This document shows, one piece after another, positions 20,600 through 32,084 of a stretch of 64,000 nt of DNA. Numbering within the stretch: position 1 is the stretch's first letter; each line of letters starts with the position of its first letter. The DNA is taken from contig CM076991.1 in assembly GCA_039090855.1 (NCBI GenBank), positions 104,730,021 through 104,794,020 on the forward strand, written 5' to 3'. The DNA is from Macrothele yani (taxonomy: Eukaryota; Arthropoda; Arachnida; Araneae; Macrothelidae). Under the pieces are notes generated by a model that made no database searches, was not told the origin of the DNA, and was given only the letters and a program-made list of their open reading frames with translations. The position numbers and the translations under genes were made by a program.

Positions 20600-21572
20600 G
20601 GAAAGACGTGCGATTACAGTAGCGGTATCAGTGGAGATTATTCGTGGGTGTTTGTTATACGAATTTGGAGCCGGTTCATCTGCTGCAGAAACAACTCGTC
20701 GCATTTGTTTAACAGTCGGGGCAGATGCTGTGAAGGAACGCTCAACTAATTCGGAATCGGTTTCGAAAGTTCAGAGAAGTAGATGAATCCCTTCAAGACA
20801 AGTCACAGAGCGGTCATCCTGTCAGCACTGACACAGTAGCCCAGAAAGTTTCTATTGAACAGGACTGCAACCAAACATGACGGAACTAGTGATGAAACCG
20901 TCCGAAGATTGTCTAAGGGGGTCCCCCACAAATTGTCTGCAGTGAACAAACAGCAACGCGTCTGAGTTTGTCATGCGTTGCTGTCTCTCTATGACAAGGA
21001 ACCATTTTTAGATAGGGTATCCACATAAGATGAGAAGTACAGCACCCAAAAATGTTCCAGACATTGGTTGTCCATCGGTGACTCAATCCCTCACACGTCG
21101 AAGCCAGTACTGCATCCATGTATGGTGGATAGCACGTGGTGTTGCTCATTATGAACGTTTTTGACGCGGCCAAGCGATCACCACTGCAGCGTACTGTGAA
21201 CAACTGAAGCGTGAGCATGACAACCTGGAAAAGTAGGAAGCAACACTGGTCAATAGAAAGGGAGTTCTGCTCCTTCAAGAAAACGGCCATTCCCACTCCG
21301 TTTCATTGATCAGAAACCCTATCAAAGAACTCGGGTGGGAGCTTTTATGTCATCCAGCTTACTCACCAGATGTCTCTCTTTCAGATTACCATTTGTTTCT
21401 CTCGACAATCATCTGTGTGGACACGACTTCTCAAACTTTGGTGAGTTGCACGCTGCCCTCCAAAACCTTTTCTCTTCCTATGGCCCGGCATTTTATCGCA
21501 GGGGTATATATGCAGTTGTTAACACGTTGGAAGAACGTTATTGATGCCAATGGAAATTATTTTTATGAATAA
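20600..21572 (+). pseudogene. mariner transposase, decayed
   Basis: The N-terminal frame has EFGAGSSAAETTRRICLTVG and ADAVKERS, the mariner helix-turn-helix, then a shifted frame with KFREVDESLQDKSQSGHPVS. The C-terminal frame holds ELGWELLCHPAYSPDVSLSD and YHLF, where mariner has its third catalytic Asp in 'SPDLAPSDYHLF'. KNVIDANGNYFYE near the end is the usual mariner C-terminus. Stops and frameshifts are scattered through the middle. Termini were not found with confidence. Confidence 0.82.
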
Positions 21573-21599
21573 ATTGCTCTTCTTCTACGTATGTGTTAT

Positions 21600-22870
21600 A
21601 CTTTTTCTCAGTCTGCGAGAACGGCAAATACTTTTGTGGTTACCTGATGGAACTCCTCGCCTCTTACAATGATAATATTTGCTAAGACTTCATTTCTACT
21701 CGCAATGTTTTCACGAGTCTTTTGTTAAAAGCTACGAGACAATTAACGATGGCTTAATCTCTAGCAGGGTAACATCTCTACATTTTATAGTCTAATGGAG
21801 ACGTTAGTGCCAATTTATAATTTAGCAGACACTGTAGTCATTTCGAGAAATCTTCGAAATGGTATTGCGATCAGTTCATTTCGTGCATATCTCCAGGACT
21901 GATTCCGCCGGGATAATGTAAGACATTCTGTAAGTAAAAACCAAATTTTTATTTACGACCTAGAACACCGTAATTTGTGCGCGTTTCAGACGCTGCATGC
22001 AAAAGATGCGAGAAGAAGGCGGCAAGGCAACACACCAAAAGGGTCGAAGCAATATTAATGGCATGGGATAACTCTCTGCAGTTACAAATGGAGTTCAAAC
22101 AGCCGCAACAGTTTGCCGGGCGTCCATTAATTTTCACACAGCGACAGCTTAAAATAGGAAGCTGCAGAGGTTTGTAGATAACCATCCTTCAGATGAGAGG
22201 GTTATTTGCACAGAGCGAAAAGGCCTCTGGGAATCGGCAGATCGATCAATGAATTCTCTTGATACTTTTCATACCCACCCTACTTCCTCTTTCCTTTTTC
22301 TTCTCTTCGTATCTTTTTCAAAGTGTTTCTTTCACTCATCTCTTACTCTCTCTCTCTCTCTCTCTCTCTACTTCCCCTGAGCGTTACATTGACAGTGTTT
22401 CGATTCTTTTAAGTACAATCAATCGATTACTGAAGGCAGACCGGTTCTCTTTCAGATTGTTCCCCGAATCTTTTTTCCCTTTGACTGCGAAGCATCCATT
22501 CATTCCAAAGAAATCACAATCACAAGTTTCAAAGTTCTCTCAGAGTTGTTGTGAAATAGGCTTCTTTTTGTATTCGAGAACTTGCCCCCTAACTTACCCG
22601 GATGTGGAAAATTTGTTCATCTTCTCTTTCTCCGAGTATTTAATTAAATGTATAGGGCAAAGTGCTTCGGAAAGCTCTTCTTCTATATAAAGATGTGTAG
22701 AGCTTTTAAGTTTTGTAGCAGTTGTTTTAACTAAGTAATTAACTAATCTTCTTAGCAAACTGTGAACTTGCTGAACATACTTATGTGTTACACGTCTGAA
22801 ATATCAAAGTAAGTCAAGATCACGGCCAAGTAGAGAAAATCAGTACTTACGTGCAACTTTAAATGGGTTA
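21600..22870. other. Spacer without recognised gene
   Basis: Includes a CT-rich stretch with a TC microsatellite at about 22347-22369. The 143-codon frame at 22259-22690 has composition driven by that tract and no motif. Confidence 0.5.
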
Positions 22871-22874
22871 TATA

Positions 22875-24389
22875 TACTGATGCTCAAAATTAAGAAAATT
22901 TGCACATCTCGTCGAATTTCTAAAAAACTAATGGACACATTTTAATAAAATTTGGTATGGATACACAGTTATATAAGAGAAAAATTATACCATACAACAG
23001 TCATGGTACGCACTCATGATCGTCAGTAAGGTTCATCAGCGCAGGACTGTTCAAAATCCACGTTGCAAGATCGAACATAAAATGACTCTAATATGGGGTA
23101 TGGTCCCCTCTCACAGTCGTACAACACTCACAGCGTGACGTCATACTGGAAACGAGGCAGTTGATGAGTCCCTGTGGCAGTCGGTCCCACTCCTGCAGCA
23201 ACGTAGTTTTCAGCTGGTGGATGGTTCTCGGAGAATGATGGCGAGCTGCAATTGCCCTCTCAAGAGCGTCCCAGACATGTTCGATGGGATTAATGTCTAG
23301 CGATCCGGCTGGGCAATCCATCTGGCGAATATCCTCACTTTCAAGAAAATCGTCGACCAGGTGAGCCCTATGTGGACGAGCGTTGTCGTCCATAAAAAGG
23401 AACCGAGGGCCAACTGCGCCCCTGAAAAGTCGAACATAGGGCTGTAAGATCTCATCTCTATACCACTCAGCAGTCAGGGAGCCCCTGTCAAACACATGGA
23501 GAGGTGCGCGGCCGTTCAACATGATGCCTGCCCAGACCATGACACCTCCGCTGTCATAGCGGTCCCTTTCTCGGATGTTGGAGGAAAGGTATCGGGTCCC
23601 AGGTTTTCTCCAGATGAAGGTACGTCGAGAATCAGGATCCAGGCTGAATCGCGACTCGTCTGTGAAGAGAACGTTACCCCACTGAAGTCTGGTCCAAGGC
23701 TGATGTTGTCTGCATCATGCTAAAGGGGCTCTCTTGCGTGTTGAAGTGAGCGGGACGCAAACAGCGGGTCTTCTGGCAAAAAGCCCTCTCTCATGAAGCC
23801 TTCGGGAAACAGTAGCACTTGAAACTCGGATTCCTGTGGAGGCATGCAGCTCACGAGATAGCTGTGCAGCTGTAGCAGTCCTGTGGCGACTCGGTGAAAG
23901 TGCCAAGTAACGATCTTCATTGGCCGTCGTGGCTCTTGAACGACCTTGCCCAGGCCTTCTCGATATGGATCCGGTGTCCTTAAACTGTTTCCAAAAATTG
24001 CAGACGACACTGGGCGTTACATTAAGCTCTGTAGTAACCTGCACTTGCGATCGCCCTGCCTCCAATCTACCGACGATTCTCCACCTCATTCCGTCATCAA
24101 TACGTTCGTGGCAACTCATTTTACTTGATTGCTTATGAAATTGAACCAACTCCTGCAAGAAACACAACGAATGTCGCCGAGGAGTACGAGCGAACTAATC
24201 GCGGAAAAAGCCACGTGTGCTTTTCATGCACTCCGCTGTCACAGCTCCGCCCACACGCACGTGGACGCTTACGAATTCGACACTGCAAATTTGCATTCTT
24301 ATTCGGCGGCATAATTTGTACCTTTGGTTCCGTACTTTTTTGTGAAAATCGACAAAATGTGCAAATTCTCTTAATTTTGAACACCAGTG
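22875..24389 (-). mobile_element. Tc1-D element, nearly intact
   Basis: Terminal repeats read TACTGATGCTCAAAATTAAG at the left and CACTGGTGTTCAAAATTAAG at the right (inward), continuing to AATTTGCACA. TA flanks both ends (22873-22874, 24390-24391). Length is 1515 bp with one transposase frame. Confidence 0.92.
23088..24119 (-). pseudogene. Tc1-D transposase with a single in-frame stop
   Basis: From ATG 24119 the frame is collinear for 343 codons, the usual Tc1 length. It has RWRIVGRLEAGRSQVQVTTE and FKDTGSISRRPGQGRSRATT (helix-turn-helix and GRPR-like hook), then VSSATVSRRLHERGLFARRP. After a TGA at 23715-23717 come NVLFTDESRFSLDPDSRRTF (first Asp), MVWAGIMLNGRAPLHVF, RFLFMDDNARPHRAHLV (second Asp) and LDINPIEHVWDALERAI (Glu). 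Thirty-four residues lie between the second Asp and the Glu, so a DD34E triad is complete. The start MSCHERID fits the terminal-repeat position better than the upstream in-frame ATG 24167. Only the one nonsense codon is seen. Confidence 0.9.
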
Positions 24390-24391
24390 TA

Positions 24392-25030
24392 TTTGTCACT
24401 CAATGTATTTGTCACGCTGTAATTTATTCAATAAAACAAAACTTATTTTGTATCCATATACAGCATATGCAGTGGTGTAAAAAAAGCCTTAGCGCAATTT
24501 TGTGGCCCAAAAGACACTTTCTTTCAAAGCTAAGCTGCTCTAAGGCACTTTTTCTTGGTTAGCTAGAAAGCAAAGCAGGGCAAAAGGGTTTTAGATGATC
24601 ATGTATGCAACAATAAGGAATACAGTGAAACTTATCTAGCAATGTCATTGACAGTTCTGTGTAAAAATGACTGTCTTAACAAGCGATTGCCAAATAGAGT
24701 GGTTCGATTTCCCAAAATGTCCTCCCTCCACTTTCTGCAAATACTACGGATGTTACGTAGTTACTATGGAAATCGTCAGTCCGCTACGGACAGCGGAAAA
24801 CGTCGAGTATGCTATGGAAATCGAAAATCTCAGTGAAATAATGTCATTAAACATCTGTGTAATGTTTATTTTCGTATTTTCAAGACGTTTTGATTGGAAA
24901 AACAGCGAAAAAGTCTGCGAATCTCGCAACTGTTTGTAATCACACCGAAAATGACTGCTGTAGAGCGATGAGAATGTCACGTTTTCCGTTTCCGCATAAT
25001 ACATTTTTCTGACCAAGTTTCCTTTTTTAG
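24392..25030. other. Spacer without recognised gene
   Basis: Short ORFs only. No repeat shared with the window was noticed. Confidence 0.45.
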
Positions 25031-26960
25031 CACGTCTTTTGTAAAAAAATATCGTGCTTATGTTACCGGTTTGTCCGTCCGTCCGTCTGTACCCACGATA
25101 TCTCTGCAACTATTAGTCCGATTTGAAAAATTCTTTTTGCATTGGGAAGCTTGAAATATGCGAATGATGATCCTTTTATTTCGTTTTTTTTTTTTTTTAC
25201 GATGTTCAATTTCACCGCTAAGGGGCGTAAATGCAGATGATGTCGAATTCAAAAATACGTTTTATTCCACATATTTGCTTCTAAACATCCGATTTAAAAA
25301 ATTATTTTATCTTTCGATTCCATTTAAGTCGAAGAGTATTTTAGATATAGTTACTTTTTCAAATTACGCATAGATTTTCCGCTAGGGGGCGTCAAGGTAT
25401 ATAACATTTTTCCCGATAACTCTTCTTCTAAAACTCCGATTTGAAAAAAAAATTTTCAGCGCGTACATCTTTTGATTGAAAATCTTTTGCATATAATTTC
25501 AAATTTTTGGTAAAGAATATTTTGGCCACCAGGGGGCGTAAGTGTTAATTTTTGCTTCTGGTGTATTTGCCATAAAATCTGAGCTTCAAAAATATTGATT
25601 GAAAAAATTCTTTCGTGGACTGATGCCACTCACATCCGTAAACATTTTCGGAATATTTCCTTCTTAAAATATTCCAGTCTCCGCCAGGGGGGGTAGTTGT
25701 ATATCCTATTTTTGTCAATATCTCTACTTCTAATTTTAAAAATTCCTTTTTGTTGGATAGTGTTTCCAGTGTGAAATGTTTTTCATATAATTTCAAAATT
25801 TTCAAGTAATTCATAGACTTTCCGCTAGGGGGCGTAGTGGTAAATTGTGTTTCCTCCTATGTCTCTGCTTCTAAATCTCCGATTTGAAAAATTCTTTCTG
25901 CACCAGATACAGCTCCTGATGGAAAATCGTTTGCACATAATTTCTAATTTTTGAAAAAAATGGTTTGGCCACCAGGTGGCGTAAGTCTCAATTTCCGCTT
26001 CTGATGCATTTGCAGCAAAATATGATCTTCTAAAATCCCGATTGAAAAAAAGAGGTTTGTTCACCGATACTACATATGTCGACAAACCTTTTAGGAACAT
26101 TTTCTTCTTGAAATAATGCATGGCTTCTACGCCAGGGGGCGTAGATGTATATCTTATTTTGTCAATATCTCTACTTCTAGGAGTCCGATTTGAAAAATTC
26201 CTTCTTTGTTTGATAGTGTTTCCGATGCGAAATGTTTTTCCTATAAATTCAAAAATTTTCAAGTAAATCATAGACTTTCTGCTAGGAAGCACAAAGAAAA
26301 ATTGCGTTTTCTGCGTTATTTCTGCTTCTAAAACTCCGATTTGAAAAATTCTTCCTGTATCGCATACAAGACCTGATGGAAAATGTTTTTCACACAATTT
26401 CTAATGTTTGGTAAAGAATGGTTTGGCCATCTCGGGTCATAAGTGTTAATTTCTGCTTCTGATGTATTTGTAACAAAATCTGGGCTCCTGAAAACTCGAC
26501 TAAATGTCTTTTTTCTTGGACCAATAGTGCTCATATGGAAAAACCTTTTGAGAATACTTTCTTCCTAAAATAATGCATGGTTCTCCCACCAGGGCACGTA
26601 AAGTCACATCTTATTTTTGTGGATATCTCTGTTTCTAAGAGTTCGATTTGAAAAAATTATTTCTGTGTTGGAGAGCGTTTCCGGTGCGAAACGTTTCTCA
26701 TATAAAATCATGTTTTTCTTAACACACAAGTCTTCAACCAGAGGGTGTAAGCTCACGATTCCATTTACAGCAATATCTGAGGGATTAAAAACCCGATTGA
26801 AAAACTTCTTTCTTCCGTTAGATACTATTGTTTTCCATACCGATTCCATTGCCTTTGAATAGCTTTGATAAATTTAATTTGCGGGCAGAACGGATTCAAA
26901 AGAAGTGCTTATTACACCCGAAAATTCGGTGTCATCTTACTTGGTTTTTTTTCTGCCTGA
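25031..26960 (+). repeat. 150-bp tandem family with CTCF-like motifs, copy 1
   Basis: Starts TTTAGCACGTCTTTTGTAAA, then GTCCGTCCGTCCGTCTGT. About eleven units follow, each with 'TCTCCGATTTGAAAAATTCTT'-like text and a motif such as CCACCAGGGGGCG or CCGCTAGGGGGCG. Motif positions are about 25217, 25379, 25527, 25682, 25823, 25970, 26129, 26279, 26427, 26588 and 26737. From 25379 to about 26279 the type alternates in threes, giving a 450-bp higher-order unit. ORFs inside are by-products. It ends near ATTACACCCGAAAATTCGGT. Confidence 0.85.
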
Positions 26961-26987
26961 TTATACTTTTATATTTTGATGTTATCT

Positions 26988-27010
26988 GTGTGTGTGTGTG
27001 TGTGTGTGCG
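26988..27010 (+). repeat. TG microsatellite
   Basis: An uninterrupted GT run followed by GCGCG. Confidence 0.9.
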
Positions 27011-27410
27011 CGATCACGTTCCTCGGTTTTAATATCTTCGGCAATAGTGAACACGAGCGACATCGTATTTTTTAAGTATATTTTCTAATGAAGTGCATAT
27101 TTCCATATTTCTAATATACGTACTTCAAAACTAATCAATAGAGAGCAATCGTTTTCACCACTTTCCCTTTTATTAAACGAAATTAACATTGCACGTCGGT
27201 ATTTAATCTGACCGCCGTGGTGGAAATCCTCCCCGTTGCCGTGTCCCGTAAGAAAATTGTTTCACGGCAGAGTCAGCAACACAGTATCGATTTTTTACAT
27301 TTAATTTTCCATACAATTCATGTTTTTCAATTCTTACTCATACGTGAGATTCTTTTTCTGTCATCATTTGGGTAATCTCGAGATCGATGCAAAACTGAGG
27401 AGAACCTGTT

Positions 27411-27592
27411 TTTTTTTTTTTTTTATTGGAGGTTTAACGACCACCCTGAGCAACTCAATGGGCTATAAGTAGTCACCCGTCCCTAATTTAGGGTCACTGG
27501 TTCGAGGGAAGGGAGAGAGCCAGTGCCGTAAGACAAAACACAACATCCATGCCTGACCGGGATTCGAACCGGGACCCCTTACGAACGAATGA
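27411..27592 (-). repeat. SINE-1, 5'-truncated, with target duplication
   Basis: The T-run (A tail on the minus strand) and full body lead to the B box GGATTCGAACCGG and stop before the A box. AACCTGTTTTTT flanks both sides (27403 and 27593), a target-site duplication. Truncation at the 5' end fits LINE-driven insertion. Confidence 0.88.
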
Positions 27593-27774
27593 AACCTGTT
27601 TTTTCTGGTGTTTCCTTGGGGTGGGGTGTTCTTAAACCTACAATATATAATTTTATTATTTATAAATTGCAAATAAGCGCATTATTATACGCGCGTTTAT
27701 GTCCAGGTTTTTGATTTTGAAAAGTTGTGCAGGAATAGAAGTCGTCTGGATCGGGGTTAATGTGGTTAGGTTGA

Positions 27775-28317
27775 ATCCAACTTATTTCAACACGATCATT
27801 TTTCATCTAAGGCGTCAACATTCGAGGAGCTCATCTGGCACAGACGATTGGCATCCCTAGCCTCTCAGGTATTAAAATAGTACAAACATTGCCTGTACTT
27901 AATTTCAGTTCCTCGGCAATCTGTACGACACGAATCAGCCGTTGACATCAGCAAGTCCTCCACTTTCTCGCACATTTCATCTGTGGTCATCTCCACTGAA
28001 CATCACTCGCGTATGTCGTCTTAGAACGAGTCTCTTACCCATTTAAAGAAAATAGCCAATTTTTTAACTAGTCATACGAAGGTGCAGCATCGGCGAACGC
28101 TCGGTCTATCAGTTCATGAACACTGCATGGTGTTTCACCTTCTTCCGTCAAAAATTTAATAACTGCTCGGTTCTTAATGCACTGTGGCGCCGTCTCAAAT
28201 ACTGACACAGTGATGTGGCGTGGCTGTTATATAACTGAAGGCTGAAGCAATACTTGCGTCAGCCGCCAACCACTACTTTCAAGGTCAGGCAAAGAACTTA
28301 TTGAACTTCCCCTATAG
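27775..28317 (-). pseudogene. mariner-like (SETMAR-type) transposase N-terminus
   Basis: On the minus strand from about 28170: RAVIKFLTEEGETPCSVHEL, IDRAFADAAPSYD, and in later frames TDEMCEKVEDLL-like and VQIAEELKLSTGNVCTIL with LGMPIVCARW/APRMLTP. These are the paired helix-turn-helix motifs of mariner transposases of the type fused in SETMAR. The end GTGCTATAGGGGAAGTTCAA at 28318 is like a mariner terminal repeat. Catalytic residues are absent, the 3' half is missing, and frameshifts are present. Confidence 0.75.
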
Positions 28318-28334
28318 CACGTGTGACGAAGAAT

Positions 28335-28545
28335 GGTGAATAAGGAACCCTCCACCTCAGCTACCAACTGTAGTGTACTGGAACCGGGATTCTCTATCAC
28401 AGCTTCGACTGAAGTGCCAGTGTGGGCGGTCGTTGGACGTCCTATTCTCCGCTTGTCTTTGATATTGGTGTCCCCAGGATTGAGACGGCGGAACCATATC
28501 GTGTAGTGCTGTTGTCCACTGCTTCTTTGTCTTCAAATGCACAAA
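28335..28545 (-). pseudogene. Second mariner-like N-terminal fragment
   Basis: The minus-strand frame reads RRLNPGDTNIKDKRRIGRPT and HTGTSVEAVIENPGSSTLQL, the 'GD..IEDK.RSGRP' linker region of mariner transposases; an upstream part resembles NICAFEDKEAVDNSTTR. It abuts the previous mariner end but is a different lineage. Only this linker region is left, ending at the 180-bp satellite. Confidence 0.65.
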
Positions 28546-28559
28546 TTTCTCTCACTGCT

Positions 28560-29420
28560 GCCACGTTTCACCCTTTTCCCCCCATTAATGGCGTAGGAGC
28601 ACACCAACAGCACGTTAATCGACCTTTATTCTTTTGGATAAAGCAAATTGGCTTCGTGCCAAATGCATGTCATTCCGGTATCCAGTCGACGAAGGCGCGT
28701 TTAATCTGTTTTTTCCCATTAATATCCCAGTCAATATTGCTGCCTCGTTTAACCCTTTTCTCCATTAAATGCGTAGAAGCACCCGAACAGCACGCTCTAT
28801 CCTCGTTGATAGAGCAAAGTGGCTCCGTGCTAAACGCATGTCATCGAGGTACCCAGTCAACGGTGGCGCCCGTTTAACCTCCTTTTTTTCCATTAATGGT
28901 CGAGTCGACACTGCTGACGCGTTTAACCCTTTTTATTTCATTAATGGCGAAGGAGCACCCCAACAGCACGTCTAGCGACCTCTATCCTCGTTGATAGAGC
29001 AAAGTGGCTCCGTGCTAAACGCATGTCATCGAGGTACCCAGTCGACGGTGGCGCCCGTTTAACCCCCTTTTTTTCCATTAATGTTCGAGTCGACACTGCT
29101 GACGCGTTTAACCCTTTTTTTTTCATTAATGGCGAAGGAGCACCCCAACAGCACGTTTAGCCACCTCTGTTCTTCTGGTAAAGCAAAGTGGCTTCGTGCC
29201 AGAAGCATGTCATCCCGGTACGCAGTTGACGATGCTGCGTTCAACCCTTTTTTTCCCATTAATGCCCCAGTCGATATTGCTGCCGTGTTTAAGTTTTTTT
29301 TCCATTAATGACGTAGGAGCACCCGAACAGCACGTCTATTGACCTCTACCCTCTTTGATCGAGCAAAGTGGCTCCATGCCAAATGCATGTCATCGCGGCA
29401 CCCAGTAGACGATGGCGCGC
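28560..29420 (+). repeat. 180-bp satellite array, five units
   Basis: GAGCAAAGTGGCTCCGTGCT-type cores occur at about 28641, 28813, 28998, 29182 and 29362 (172-185 bp apart). Each unit has CATTAATGGCGTAGGAGCAC-like text, CAACAGCACGT and a TTTTTTTCCATTAATG tract. ORFs across it come from the repetition. Confidence 0.9.
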
Positions 29421-29573
29421 CTTATGATTCAGCACATCTGTCTGTCTGTCACAAAGGTTTCTCGAAAAAAAGCTGCACTTCAAAATTAAAAATTAGTTCA
29501 ATGGTCCGAATGCAGCAGTACTGGGGAGTTTGTTGCTCTTCAAATTTTGAATGTAGTATTCACAAAAATCACG

Positions 29574-29790
29574 GCCGCCCGGTGGCGCAGTGGTCTAAGG
29601 CGTTAGCCTCTGATCATTCGTCCGTAAGGGGTCCGGGTTCGAATCCCGGTGAGGCATGGATGTTGTGTTTGTCTTACGGCACTGGCTCTCTCCCTTCCCT
29701 GGAACCAGTGACCCTAAATTAGGGACGGGCGACTGCTTATAGCCCATTGAGTTGCTCACGGTGGTCGTTAAACCTCAAAAAAAAAAAAAA
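29574..29790 (+). repeat. SINE-1, full copy with target duplication
   Basis: The head GGTGGCGCAGTGGTCTAAGG, B box GGTTCGAATCCCGG, whole body and A tail are present. AAAAATCACG stands at 29564-29573 and 29791-29800, an exact 10-bp target-site duplication. One of the least decayed copies here. Confidence 0.93.
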
Positions 29791-29800
29791 AAAAATCACG

Positions 29801-30668
29801 CTTTATATATATATATTTTTTTTTTAGTACAAAAGATACCAGCTCATACGAAAATTCCAGTTCTTCAGTTTTTGCATTAGATTTTAATTTCTTATGTTTA
29901 TTTACAAGTTTGGAATTCATTTCGTTTGACGACTCCTTAATTATGAAGCTCTTCTTCTTTCCATTTCTTTTGTAATCTAGCAAACAAAGGACCAACACAT
30001 ATCAGAAGAATCGTGCGAACCGATAGTTTCACCGTTATTCTCTTAATTCACAGAAATTAGCATTTGCCTTTGTTCCGTCAGAACGCCGAATGCTGAAATT
30101 CGAAACATCCAATCTTTCGTCCTGATATATATATTTTTTTATTTTCAATTTTCATTTGCATGTGAAATATTCCTTCTAAGAACAAAGAGCTAAATTTGGA
30201 TTTCTTTTACTATCTGTACGTTTCAGCTGTTATAACGGAATACGAAAGTTTTTTTCTTCTTGAAAAAAAAATTGAAAAAACGTTATTGCTGATGAACCCA
30301 AGAATGTTTTTGCAAATGAAACCAAGCATATTTTGAAAAATGCAGAATTTCTATTTAATTTTTGTAATGATTTTCGTAGGTTCATTTTGGTCTTTCCTTT
30401 GAACACTTTGAGTTTTCCTTTAAAGCTACTCATTATTTTTAAAGGCAAAAGAGCATCTCCGTGGTTGATTATTATCATAGATCATCCTAGAACCTTTATT
30501 GAATTGCTTTGGATAACCTTTATGTCGCATACACTGCAGAAGCAAAACTTTATGAGCATCTGCCAAGCATTCTGTATAGGTCCTCCAAGAGCCACCACTA
30601 CTGTGACAATGCTACGAGACATAAGCTCCAGCAGTCCCCCGAATAGTGCCAATTAGTATGCCGCACCA
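29801..30668. other. Spacer without recognised gene
   Basis: AT-rich, with only low-complexity ORFs. A short TA microsatellite is at about 29804-29815. Confidence 0.5.
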
Positions 30669-31292
30669 TATACACTCATTGTCATAAAATTCTGCACACC
30701 AATAAAAAACCGTGCAATTCACGCAAAACTCGGTGAATAGCTAAGGGGAGTGCAGACACGCAAATGATTAAAGTTTCGTGCGATTCCGCATGGCCGATCG
30801 TCCAAGTCCGGTGCCGCAATCGCAATTCTTGGGGCTCATAAGGCGCCGCGCAGGACTCTCCACATTGGTGCCGAAGTGCACGGTAAGAGTCAGGTGAGAT
30901 GCCTCAGCAATAGACATACTGAGGAGACGCCGTAGATATGCGTACGGGCAACTGACAGAGTTTGAAGGAGGCCGCGTCGTCGGGATGAGACAGTCAGGGT
31001 GTCCAGTGCTCCGAATGGACCGCCTTTTGAGCCGGTCGGACAGTACAGTGCGATCGTGTTGGAGCAATGGGCACGGGAAGGCACCCAGGCACGGCGGACT
31101 GGCTCTGGACGACCCAGACACACCACCACCAGCGAGGACCGTGGTATCGTGAGAGCTGCACGCACAGCTGCAACGACGTACTTGTCCAACATCCAAAGAC
31201 ATGTCGGGGGTGTACAAGGGACTCCTCTGTCCGCCAGAACCACTTCCAGACTCCTGGCAGAGGCGAATCTGCACTCTCGACGGCGGACTGGC

Positions 31293-31390
31293 TCTGGACC
31301 ACCCAGACACACCACCAGCAGAGAGGACCGTGGTATCGTGAGAGTGGTACCACGGTCCTTTCTGCTGGTGGTGTGTCTGGGTGGTCCAGA
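31293..31390. repeat. 43-bp inverted repeat at the edge of the array
   Basis: 31293-31335 (starting TCTGGACCACCCAGACACAC) is the reverse complement of 31348-31390 except for one base, with a 12-bp spacer. The left arm is transposase coding sequence; the right arm is the first array unit plus some flanking sequence. Confidence 0.95.
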
Positions 31391-32084
31391 GTCTCTCTGC
31401 TGATGGTGTGTCTGGGTGGTTCAGAGTCTCTCTGCTGGTGGTGTGTCTGAGTAGTTCAAAGTCTCTCTGCTGCTGGTGTGTCTGGGTGGTCCAGAGTCTC
31501 CCTGCTGGTGGTGCGTCTGGGTGGTCCAGAGTCTCACTGCTGGTGGTGTGTCTGGGTGGTCCATAGTCTCTCTGCTGGTGGTGTGTCTGGGTGGTCCATA
31601 GTCTCTCTGCTGGTGGTGTGTCTGGGTGGTCCAGAGTCTCTCTGCTGGTGGTGTGTCTGGGTGGTCCAGGGTCTCTCTGCTGGTGGTGTGTCTGGGTGGT
31701 CCAGAGTCTCTTTGCTGGTGGTGTGTCTGAGAGGTCCGGATCGAGTCTCTCTGCTGGTGGTGTGTCTGGGTGGTTCAGAGTCTCTCTGCTGGTGGTGTGT
31801 CTGGGTGGTCCATAGTCTCTCTGCTGGTGGTGTGTCTGGGTGGTCCATAGTCTCTCTGCTGGTGGTGTGTCTGAGTGGTCCAGAGTCCCTCTGCTGGTGG
31901 TGTGTCTGGGTGGTCCAGAGTCTCTCTGCTGGTGGTGTGTCTGGGTGGTCCAGAGTCTCTCTGCTGGTGGTGTGTCTGGGTAGTCCAGAGTCTCTCTGCT
32001 TGTGGTGTGTCCACGGTTCTCTCTGCTGGTGGCGTGTCTGGGTGGTCCACGGTCATCTCTGCTGGTGGTGTGTCTGGGTGGTCC
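31357..32084 (+). repeat. 35-bp minisatellite derived from the transposase hook region
   Basis: About 21 units of GTCTCTCTGCTGGTGGTGTG plus TCTGGGTGGTCCAGA. The unit is the antisense of the coding text for SGPPRHTTSRED. Since 35 is not a multiple of three, the reading frame cycles every three units, creating long but meaningless ORFs with a 35-residue period. Confidence 0.97.

Noticed and set aside
20363..20749. 128-codon ORF over the mariner region
   Set aside because: The mariner motifs are in another frame (20592-20786); this frame shows none.
22259..22690. 143-codon ORF rich in Phe, Ser and Leu
   Set aside because: Composition follows a CT-rich tract with a TC microsatellite; no domain or signal beyond that.
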